Positions 37,301 to 46,758 of a DNA stretch of 64,000 nucleotides are shown here, piece by piece. Positions within the stretch are counted from its first letter, which is position 1; each line of letters starts with the position of its first letter. The DNA lies in the NCBI GenBank assembly GCA_030062745.1, contig CP099840.1, forward strand, positions 1,364,001-1,428,000. Direction: 5' to 3'. The stretch is from Capitulum mitella (Eukaryota > Arthropoda > Thecostraca > Pollicipedomorpha > Pollicipedidae). A program made the position numbers and the translations under genes. The notes beneath the pieces were generated by a model. It was not told the DNA's origin and made no database searches. It saw nothing but the letters and a program-made list of their open reading frames with translations.

Positions 37301-40300
37301 TGCCGTACAGCACGCCGCACACCAGGATCATGTCGCCGTCCTTGGCGTGGCTGTTGCCCAGGAAGGAGACGTTCCAGGTCTGCAGCACTCCCAGGTCGGC
37401 CGAGTCCAGCTTCACCAGCCCCAGGTTGTCCCTGACGGCATCAGGCACGTCTGTCGCATATTCTGATTGCGGAGTGCTTCTGAAACTTTTCACACACAAA
37501 ACATCCTGGAAATGCAATACAAGGCTAAACGCCAGACAGCCGACCTCTATTGCACTTGCAAAAGACTACCTCTCGACGCGCCGACTGCGACAACCTACGG
37601 CAGCTTACTTCGGCAGCGCGTAGATGACCCAGAGCCCGTTCTCGTCCACGGCGAAGTCGGCGTAGGTGTAGCTGGAGTTGTAGAGGAAGACGCTGCGGTT
37701 GGCGGCCAGCAGCGGCAGCTCGAGCCGGTGTGTGGTTCGGCTCTCCCGTAGGCTGAACCGCACGATCTCCGGCCGGCCACGCACGTGGTAGAAGAACGAG
37801 CCGTTGTACACCACGTGCGAGTTGCCCTGGTGCGGCTCGGGCAGCGAGATGTTGCGCGTGACCACGTTGCCGTCGAAGCTGTACTTGTTGGAATACTCGA
37901 AGAGGCGGCGCGGCTCGTGCTCGTGCGTGTACCAGTACTTGTCGGCGTCGGGCGTGCCGGGCGGCGCCGCCGCGTCCCGCATCCAGGCGCCGTACCGCTT
38001 GCGCGAGTATCGGTTGAAGACTGGCTTGCCGACGGCCGTCAGTTCGCAGGCTGCGACAGACGGTAGGAGATCAGCACGACAGGGAACAGCGCCGCCGTGT
38101 GGAGAGGCCATGAGACGCCAGGCAGACGAGAGGGTGCGGAATAGGACGAAGCGTCTGACGAGGCTTGGGCTAGAAGAATTCGAATGACAGTAAGTGTCCA
38201 GATTAAGGCGCGGAACAAAGTAAGACCAAATTGCAACGAAAACAGCAACAAGTGCACGTTGAATCGAAGCATATGATCATCAAGGCGAATGTGGCCTTGT
38301 AATAAACGACGTAAATGTGACCCGTATTCTTTTGAAACATTCGCTGGCTAATCCATACAGCTGTTCTCATGGAGCACAGCACTACAAAACACCTGCATTG
38401 GTCCGATTACGTTTTTTACGGTTTTTATGAACTGGAACGTAGAAAAGACCCACATTTTGATTCAAGCATAATAGCTAAAGACGACATGACATGTGTGTAA
38501 TATAATATTTATATAACACAATAATCATGTAATAAATATGACATGATAGTAGCCTTATACGGACAACAGATGCAATGATGACCGCTAATTCATAATCGCT
38601 AGTGAAGATTCACCGGTATAATCTTTGCAGACAAGCGTTGCCGCTTTGTCGCCACAGTACAGACATTGATGAGTTGCTGGCAAATATTTATTCATTAAAA
38701 CTGGACCTTATGTATGAATATCGTACAGACTCCACTTAGTTTCGAAGCCTGCTGCACCCATGTGCCCCTGTACCCATGACCATGTGTCCACAAGCCATGA
38801 GAACTGTGCAACAGACAGCACTAGATGGCTTACGACATGTTTGCGCGACGCATCCTGGATGCCATATCACGTGAAGCATGCTATCCATATAATATTTGAT
38901 GTCAAATTTAGAATGCATCACTTTGTTAGGATAAGAAATAAAAACGAGCGGGACTGGTGGCATACATCATACATCAGACATAGGTCTGCCTTCTAACCAG
39001 TAACATTACAATCAGCATGGTCCCAGAAATATATGTATAAAAAATACACTACGGAGTACCAGAGAACATTTTTGAAGCATTACAACGGAGGGGACTTTAC
39101 TGCACGTTGACGGTTTTTTGGTTACGTATTTGGTCGCATAATGTATCGCCAAGCAGTGCCAGCCAGCTGCAGTATGGCAATGCCCTAGCAGATTGGACGA
39201 AACCCGCGTGACTGAATGTGGCTGTTGGCTCCCACCACGTATTTCCATCCATTCCGCGCCTGAGGAGCTTCGAAACCTTATCGCTATGACCACCGTAAAC
39301 AGTGCTGACGAAAACAAGCCCAGTGCTGCGGTGTCAGCCACCGCCCATATCCCGTGATCCGTGCGGCCGCCGTCTGGGACGGCGTCAGCGCTGCAGGCAG
39401 GGTCGCGGGCAGGGTCGGCGCCTCAGGCAAGGTCGCTGTTTGCCTTGACCGTATTCTGCCGTCCCTGCTGGATCAGTTTGGGCCGGGCAGCCGCAGTGAC
39501 CGGACATGACGGGCAGAGGGGGCTGGCCGCGCGCAGTCAGCGCAGCCCGAGCTGCGAGAACAGGGCATGCGACAGCGGCACCACGATCAGACCCAGATGG
39601 TACGCTGGATCCGCCTTTACTGCATGACACCGGAACCCGCCGGTAAGTCGGATAACATGACGATAACGCGCTCGTGGTGGCGGGGTCCTGCGCTGCGCTC
39701 GCGCTCGCAGCCGTCGCCCCGGTGGGTTCCGCCAATCACAGCTCCGCCGGGGCTGCGACGAAGCCCGGCTTTAACGGCGCGGCCAGACGCGCGCGGGTCA
39801 CCGCCTTTACGAGCGCATTACCATAACGGCCGGCGGTCGCTGCGGCGCCCGGGGGCTGCTCCGGAGCGGACGGCCTCTGCGGACGGTTCCCACGTCCGGC
39901 CGGCCGGGGAGCGGCCGCCGGTGACGCGGATCGGCCCGTCGTGGCCGGCCCATCGGCGGTCCGGTGGCCGGGGACGGTGTCGCCCGGCCGCCGCGCGAAG
40001 GACGGCGCCGAGCCCGCTGCTCGGCGCCGCTTTCCCGGCCGGCTCGGCTGTGGCCGATTGTCGCTGCCCAGGGGCCGTGAGCAGGGCGGCGGCACCAACA
40101 CACAGGCTGCCGTCACGCCTCAGTCGCCGCCCGGCTTTGTGGTGGCTAATGAGAACAAAGCGTCTTAAGTGAGGTAAGATTATCGTCCCTCTGCGCTTCA
40201 CGCCTCCGATAGCCACCATTCACATTTGGATGCTAAACCAGATGGCATAGCCTCGTCGGAGCGAAAATCTACATTTACAGTCTGATTCACTTGGTTTCGA

Positions 40301-40892
40301 ATTTTCTGCACGAGTCAACTTGCCATGGTCATGTTCGTGGCGTTTAAAGGCTGCATATCATCCATTTAACTGCAGCTAGACTGGGGCCAGTCCGACTATG
40401 GAACTATGCGTTCGGCTAGCGGTGTTTACCATCCGTTTACAAATGGGTTTGCAGGTCTACGATGTTAAATGCAGGGGTTCGCAGACTCACATTTCAACCC
40501 AGTTCAGTCTCGGAAAGAGGCCGAAAAGCGCAATAGACTCTGGTCGAAGCCAACCAGCTCCATAATGTACCCTGCCACCACCGCCATACCTGTCACGAAG
40601 ATGAGCCCGCCCCCACCAGTGCCTCCTCAGCGGTCCCCAGCCTGGCGCCACTCACCCATGGTCCTGTTGTCGAGGCCCCTGGCCTTGAGTCCCTCGATCC
40701 TGGTGACGTTGCGCACCTGGCTGCCGTAGCTGACGGGGTAGCCCCTGCCGCCCGGGTAGGCGAGCGTGGGGCACTCCCGGCACGGCGCCGCCTCCTGGAT
40801 CGCGCACAGGCTGTCCTGGTCGGTGATGTTGGGCGGGAGGCGGCCGTAGTATACCTCGTTCTGCGCGCCCTCGTTCAGACCGGCTCCCGGGG
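33277..40892 (-). CDS. olfactomedin-domain protein, gliomedin/UNC-122-like (5' incomplete)
   Basis: Five minus-strand exons fit together: 40656-40892 (phase 1 in), 37609-38050, 37267-37431, 34891-34996 and 33277-33423 with stop. Exon 1 gives about 79 residues of linker with two N-glycosylation sequons and a CREC cysteine pair. The OLF domain starts at CELTAVGKPVF and runs through GAWMRDAAAP, NSHVVYNGSFFYH, YADFAVDENGLWVIY, VCGVLYGI and NPFRQTTMVGYNPRKK to the closing SWDKGNQLTYPI. The first Cys and the Cys of VCG are the conserved disulfide pair. GAWMRDAA and NQLTYPI point to the gliomedin/UNC-122 branch of extracellular OLF proteins. The intron after RKK uses a GC donor (AAG|GCAAGT). Relative to myocilin the calcium ligand Asp380 is kept, but Asn428 is Asp and Asp478 is Gly. 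The 27 residues after the domain are acidic. Upstream exons with the signal or membrane anchor were not found. Confidence 0.87.
34331..34369. repeat. (TA)n microsatellite
   Basis: Alternating TA tract in the last intron of the olfactomedin gene. Confidence 0.85.
35157..35293. repeat. AT-only tract of ATTATTAATA-type repeats
   Basis: About 135 bases almost free of G and C, made of ATTAAT, TAATATT and ATTATTA words. It is bounded on both sides by AATTTACCT, possibly a short duplication. It lies in an olfactomedin-gene intron directly before a GC-rich island. Confidence 0.7.
35330..35720. promoter_or_regulatory. intronic CpG island with GC-box array
   Basis: Very GC-rich block inside the intron between olfactomedin exons 3 and 4, with CCGCCC repeated in tandem at about 35494-35523, a classic Sp/KLF-type GC-box array. 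Frames here are open on both strands because of composition, without family resemblance. It could be an internal or antisense promoter or only a compositional island. Confidence 0.35.
35858..37031 (+). mobile_element. possible TTAA element with CTCGCCAG terminus
   Basis: TTAACCCTCGCCAG at 35858-35871 is the exact reverse complement of the right end of the 59-60.7 kb repeat (60715-60728). A second TTAA at 37028-37031 would give the 1.2 kb length typical of this family, and the interior has GGTCA/TGACC words (36490-36540, 36760). The right terminus is poorly matched, so only the left end is well supported. Confidence 0.35.
37432..37608 (-). other. short intron between olfactomedin exons 2 and 3
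   Basis: 177-base phase-2 intron. Donor AA|GTAAGC at its 5' end and acceptor GATGCCGTCAG|G rejoin the codon AAG (ALPK|DNLG). Confidence 0.7.
39360..40160. promoter_or_regulatory. intronic CpG island
   Basis: GC- and CpG-rich block in the first visible olfactomedin intron. A good donor-like site on + (CCGCCG|GTAAGTCGG at 39650-39651) follows an ATG-initiated frame at 39567, which could mark an antisense first exon. No family resemblance was found, and I do not call a gene. Confidence 0.35.
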
Positions 40893-40900
40893 CTGCGGGC

Positions 40901-41217
40901 AGAGGCTCCGGTCAGCCAAGGAGGGTCTGGTCGTGCCACGGAGGGTCTGGTCTGCCACAGAGGGTCTGGTCAGCCACAGAGGATCTGGCCAGCCACAGAG
41001 GCTCCGGTCAGCCACAGAGGGTGTGGCCAGCCACAGAGGGTCTGGTCAACTACACAGAGCCTGGTCGTTCACAGCAGGTTCGGTCAGTCACAGAGAGCCT
41101 GGTCAGTCACAGAGGCTCCGGTCAGCCACAGAGACTCTGGTCAGCACAGGGTCTGGTCAACCACAGAAGACCTGGATAGTCACAGAAGATTGATCAACCC
41201 CAGAGGGTCTGGTAGTA
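40901..41217 (+). repeat. 19-bp minisatellite
   Basis: About 16 imperfect copies of AGCCACAGAGGGTCTGGTC in tandem, with AGCCACAGAGGCTCCGGTC as a common variant. The array starts within about 10 bases of the acceptor of the 40656-40892 olfactomedin exon. Scattered copies recur at 42036-42082 and 42120-42180, suggesting a longer array broken by unrelated sequence. Confidence 0.85.
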
Positions 41218-43133
41218 ACAAAGGATACGTTATGGCTTTAGAGTTCCCTTATCTGAAAGCCTTCCAATGCCAATATTTTCTAAATTTCTAAATTTCTCAA
41301 GATTTAGGGACTTTTCTAAAAATCCCTTGTTTCCGAAGACTTTCTACAGCTACCAAACTTCTTCAGCTCTAGTTCTTCGAGTCGTCATCGAAGGGAGTCA
41401 GACAAAGACGTCTGAAAACGCATTTACGTCGTAAGTAGATCAGTCGTGCCGCAATGCCTCTATGTGATTTATATCCGCAATGTAAAACAATATTTCATTT
41501 CTTCTGAAGCGAAAAGCGCTCTCATGGCACAGAATCTCGGAATCATTTCATCAACCACTTTTGGGAACTGCAAGGCGTTCCCACACTCTCGTTTCTGTCA
41601 AATCTTGTCCTAGAACGTTTCGATTAAATCCCGCGTTCTAATTGGTTAGATATGATATCATTATGACATCACAACTGCATCACATCTTGCAATCATTCCC
41701 GTTTGTAGGCAGCAAATAAGCAGCGCCGGTTTTTGTTCAGGATATTAAGGCTCAAGCTCATGCTCAATGATACTCTGCGTGGAAGACGGTGATGGTGTGT
41801 GTGGTGTTAGCGTGAAGAGAGACGGCGCCCATAGTGTTAGTGTGAGAAGTGGTCGTGCATCTAGTGTGAGTGTATGTAAGGAGATAATATAGTGTTAGGT
41901 GCTTTCAGTCGTCTCTGGTCCGGTGCCGAATGGGTGACTGATGGTGAAGGCTGCAAGAGCTGAGTCGGTAAAAAAGACTGGCACAAACGTGGTCGCCAAT
42001 AGTAAAACTGTCACGCCAAACAGAGAATATAGTCACAGCGGGTCTGGTCAGCCACAGAGGGTCCGGTCAGTCACGGCGGGCAGCTGTGGGAAGACGATCC
42101 GGTCCGTCACGGCGAGCAGATGGGACAGAGGGTGTGGTCAGTCGCCGGGAGCAGCGGATGAGAGGGGTTTGGTCGGCCAAAAGGCGCAGCTGAGGAGACG
42201 GTTCCTGGTCATTCACAGGAAATTGCTGGGGCTAGGGGGTTTTGTCCAGTTGGGTCTTGTGGTCTTTGTGGTCGATGTGGTCTTCTGAGCAAGCAGTAAG
42301 CCTAAGTAACAGTTTTTCGGAAAACGCTTCAGTTAGCGTTGAGTGGCTACTAATCCCACTTATGGCATGGGCGCATTTTTTCAAAATCATACATATTGTT
42401 TTCGTGGAGAGATTTTGTACGTAAATGGTCTCGAACATTACCGCATTAATGCCAGTAAACAGACATGAACCGGACAAAATCTTTGTTCCGAGTTCCCCGT
42501 ACCCACTAAAAACATTCTTATAAGCCCTCCTCCCCGATGCAAAGCATTTTACCTTTTGTACTTGAAGAGACATGAACAGCAAAAATTCGTTCTCAAACCA
42601 CGCTGTTCACTGTTCACTGAAGGCGCCCATCGCAGCGGAAATGCGCGCTGACTCTTCTCTGGCAGGGACCGCCATCACGGGAATTTCCGCCGACCTCAAA
42701 ACCAGATATTGCGCAACAGGCCGCAGCCAGGGAACAGCTATGTTTCCGGTATCCGTGCGATTTTGGTGCCTAGTCGTCGTCTTAGAAATATAAAGTCCTA
42801 GAAATCTAAAAAACATGCAAATTTCTGAACAGAAGAGAATATGCGTATTTTCCCTTTCTGAGTTGTGTATTCAAGAGTCACTAGAAGTGTAGACAATATT
42901 ACCTTACTTTTAACGATGAATCATCATTCACTAGTTGAGATGAGCACAACATACTTATGCAAAGTTGTCGCCAGAAAACAAAGTTTATGAGTTAACGCAA
43001 TTCATTTATTCCAGTCTATTTCCTCTCGCAGTCTGGAAGGGAAGCTGTAAGTGTTTGAGTCTTATGAGGACTGCAGTGGCCCGAAAGTTGGTGCATCCAA
43101 GAAACATATGCGTCCTACTAGCACTTTTGTAGG

Positions 43134-43171
43134 ACAGAAGTACTAGCAGCACTTCTGTCCTACTAGCACTT
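43134..43171. repeat. inverted repeat
   Basis: AGGACAGAAGT and its exact inverse ACTTCTGTCCT surround ACTAGCAGC, and CCTACTAGCACTT is repeated on both sides, giving alternative pairings. Confidence 0.6.
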
Positions 43172-43469
43172 CCACAAAGACGAACAGAAAATTGATCATG
43201 CTATCATGTCGGCCTTCCTCAAAGGCGAATGGTACCTTAGTTTTAACGGTTCTTCAGTTGGTACAAATTCTGAGGCCTCAGAAAACCAGCAATACATCAG
43301 GCTTGCGCACGCACCTGCAGTTACGCTGAGTGTGGTACTTCGGTCGGATGCGAAACATCCTTGAACTTAAAACCAATGGTGTCAGTCATATGCTCTGCTT
43401 CGACTTTCGGTATTTCTCGTCCTTGGCCTTCTCTACAGCCCTTTGGGATGCCTTCTGACTTTGTCTGTG

Positions 43470-43506
43470 TAATGTGACAAATGCCTTCTGCATTTGTCAC
43501 ATTAGC
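43470..43506. repeat. long perfect hairpin
   Basis: TAATGTGACAAATGC and its inverse flank the loop CTTCT: a 15-bp stem about 500 bases upstream of the 43997 signal-peptide exon. Confidence 0.75.
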
Positions 43507-43996
43507 ACCCTACAAACAAATACTGCCAACGTCTCGTAGCGTTTGTAGCTCAATCATAGCTCCGGCACATTGAGGAGCGGATCCGGGATTTCTGAGCGGT
43601 AGGCGAAGCAGTTTCGGTAAAAGATCCTTCGTCCTGCCATTCAGCAAACCGTATAACTAACCACAAGCAACAGAAATGGAACAGAGGCGTCCTGACGCCC
43701 AACTCCTTCCCCTTCCTCGCCCATTCGTGTCTGGTATTTGGTGCGTGGTACTTAATGTCTTCAAGACATTTAACAAATAAACTTTGATGGCAAAATTTTG
43801 AAGTGGCGCATGCGCACTGGGTGCGAGTGTTCCTGCCGAGATTGCTATCGCGCTGGCTGCGAGAATTCCCGGCAGGGTGCCTCAGTCGTGGCTGCCTGTG
43901 TGCTATCAGCCAGCGTTTCCGCCCCAGCCTCACATCCGCGGCTTCGCCCTCCGCAGACGGTCTGACCCTGCTAGCGCACTTCAACCGCTTGGAGGC

Positions 43997-44042
43997 ATGA
44001 GACACCACGTGCTGCTGACAGTGCTGCTGGTCGGAGCCCTGG
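43997..44042 (+). CDS. signal-peptide first exon (orphan or alternative CUB start)
   Basis: ATG at 43997 opens MRHHVLLTVLLVGALG, a compact signal peptide, and the exon ends in phase 1 at CCCTGG|GTAAGACTC, a strong donor. The sequence upstream is GC-rich as in the other first exons of this window. No matching second exon was recognised before 46.7 kb. Its phase fits the second exon of the CUB gene at 47664, so it could be an alternative first exon that skips the 46759 exon, or the start of a separate small secreted protein. Confidence 0.5.
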
Positions 44043-46480
44043 GTAAGACTCGCAGTTAAAATTCAGCTGTATGGTTGTGCCGCTGCTGGTGTTCACTGTA
44101 ACCGTCATTAACGCACCACTTTGCTGGGTGCGTGTTAACACCCAAATTTTCACTTGCCATGTGACATCATAACTAAATCGTTCAGCGCTGACAAATCTTT
44201 AGTGCCCCCTAGCACACTCAATTGTACATATTTTAGTGAAAATGCTCGCGATCATTATGTAAGGTCATGTCAGAATGGCGTCAAAACGCCTTTTTTACCA
44301 TTTTACCGTTCTATAAGTTTTGCTCCATCTTCATCGATACACTGGTACTGCGAGACGGCCGATAGTGTGCAGTGTTACAGGTGTTACGAGTGTCGCACAA
44401 AGTGTGCAGGATGTGTGCGTGGGGGGACACGGATAAAGGCGTGTAAACACACAAGGTGTGCAGCATGCGTTCAAATGTCATTGGAAGTTAATGTAAACTA
44501 TGGGTGACCCTGTAGATGGTCTCGGTTGGCCCAATGTACGTGGTTGCGACTTTCAGATATGGTGTCATGTATGTCATTAAACCAGTTCCGACACCTGTTT
44601 GAAGATCTGCAGGGGTAATCACAATATCTAGAGGCATTTTGTGGAGTTTGATAGAGCATTAAGAATTGCATGCGTTATATTAAGCATACCTGCTTGAAAC
44701 AAATATATAATTGACCTCTTAGTATCGCACGACTCAGCTTGACGTGTGCCACCATTTTCCTTGGATAGACCTAGATAGATAGATGAGATAGGTATCTCAC
44801 GCACATCTTTGCACGAATTAGGCTTTAGGACGTCTATGTTATCCGATTGGTATGAAAAACGGCATTGACGAAATCAATCAACCATTGGTCTTTGACGTTC
44901 CTTGCGACCTAGAATATGATCTTAAGGGTCAAACACAAGCTAATCCAGGTCTATGTCATCAAGGAAATCCGAATGCCGTTTGAATCAGCGAAATTTGGCC
45001 CCATGGCTACGGAATTGCTGAGGGATAACATTTGATATCCTCCCCCCCCCGAGATATGTTGCAGCATGTTAACTCGCGAGTTACAGAGGAACGTTTCTTT
45101 TTTGATCCTCTTTGATGTATCCGCCATAATTTCCGAACGAGAAAAGAACGCGGCCCCAGATTTTCGATACCCCTACCTGAACAACACGGCCACCCTTTGG
45201 CGAAAAACAGCTGACTATGTGAACATAGATCGCGCCGTATGAGCGGGATCAAAGACTTATTTTTCAGTTCCTGTTAGGACTTCGGTATCTGTGTTCTCCT
45301 TTTCACATGACATGCAAGAGGTCCATCAGGAATGACACAAAGGCCAAGGATGATTTCGCACAAGTCATTAGTGACATTGGCTGAAGTAAACGATGATCAG
45401 GTGCTAGTGTTGGACATTGTCGCCTGTTTTCTGAGACAAATATAGTTATAGCGGTCAAGGTCTTGCATCTACAAAGAAATAAGTACCATCTGTGAGCTTC
45501 TTCGTGAAAACACCAAAAATATGCAAAAGGTCAAGGATCAGGCTATGGCCTAATGTCACCTCACGTTCTAGGTTGGGCCGCGTCACGTTTTAAAACAGCA
45601 TGTGCTAATTTAATTAACTGAATACGACATATGGCCGATTAGGACCATTCTGACACTACTTATCTGCTTCTGAAGTGATCGACGAATAATCGTCATACTC
45701 ATGATTTTGACCTGACTTGTGAGTGATCGGTGCCTTGAGGACAACAGACGTGGAATACTAGGGGCCTTAGGGTGCCCAAATGTCGATTTCCGTTTGAAAA
45801 GTCGAGATCAGACCATTGGTCCTCGAGATAGGTGGGATGAGGACAAAACTCCCCCCCCTCCCATCCCCACCTGTAACTGCGTGGTGGTGAAACGCCTCAG
45901 CCATCGCCCTCGCCAGGCTAGAAGACGACATGCCACGGGACTTGGTTCGATTGACAAACCGTGCTCCCATCGGTGCATGGTCTCCAGTTACCCTTCGTGT
46001 TGGTGAATTTATTACGAATCCTGTCATCGCCTCCAGCCGTCGACTGATGCTGGTACCCGAAAGCAGTGCTATTTGTCAAGAGGTGGCGAAGACAGGGAGG
46101 AAAGGCACCAATATTAGGATGCCCAGCCATGAATTTTTTCCCGCGCCTTTTTTGCAACATAATCGTCTTTAAGCACGGCTAGCAGAAGCTCTCAACCTGC
46201 AGCAAACACCCATAAGTGCCGAGACGTGCGGAACGTCATCGTTTTTGCCGCAGGCAGCTTGCGAGTGCTGCGCCGTCTCGAAATGGAAATGAGCCGGACA
46301 TGGTTCTCCTGACGCAACCGCCGTTCGTAAAAACAACAACGCCTCGGCGCATCCACAACAAAGCCCGTCGTCGCACCGCTGAATCGGGCCGAACCAACCG
46401 GCCGACGCGGCGCCTTTCCAAAGCGGCCGATGACTACACGGCCGTGCGTGGGGCTCCGGCGGACGGTGCACCCGCTCCGC
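44043..46480. other. non-coding stretch between first exons
   Basis: No exon was recognised. TGACC and GGTCA words at 44890-44960, 45530-45570 and 45705-45715 with a GC-run at 45045-45052 suggest diverged TTAA-type element remnants. Confidence 0.35.
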
Positions 46481-46758
46481 TCCGCTGCCCCTGCAGGCGG
46501 CCCCCGGCCGCTGACCGCCGGACGCGTCACCCCACTTTCTTCCCGGTGACGTCACGGCCGACCCGATCGACGGGCGCCGACAGCCGCGTCACGCGCGTCA
46601 CGGCAGTCAGCGTCCGGCGGTTTCCCTTTTGTTTACGGCCGCGTGCGGCCAAAACAAAAAACGCGTCCGCGCACCTCTTACTTTCGGGCGCGACGAGCCG
46701 GGCGGGCGCGCGTCGTGCGTCAGTCTGCCGCCGACCGCTGCCTCGCCCGGCCGCCAGC
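46481..46758 (+). promoter_or_regulatory. CpG-island promoter with CRE sites for the CUB gene
   Basis: GC-rich DNA upstream of the ATG at 46759. A full CRE, TGACGTCA, is at 46547-46554 and several CGTCAC half-sites follow (46525-46530 and a cluster at 46585-46603). They lie roughly 150-240 bases before the start codon. No TATA box was seen. CREB/ATF control is an inference from motifs. Confidence 0.45.

Larger units (their letters stand above)
41218..43996. other. spacer between two divergent genes
   Basis: Should contain 5' exons or the promoter of the minus-strand olfactomedin gene, but none could be recognised. GTG-rich sequence with GTGTTAG words lies at 41790-41905. Two hairpins lie at 43134-43171 and 43470-43506. 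Confidence 0.35.

Noticed and set aside
39385-40219. Overlapping long frames on both strands at 39.4-40.2 kb
   Set aside because: Open on both strands because of CpG-rich composition; the flanking olfactomedin exons already join in phase without them.
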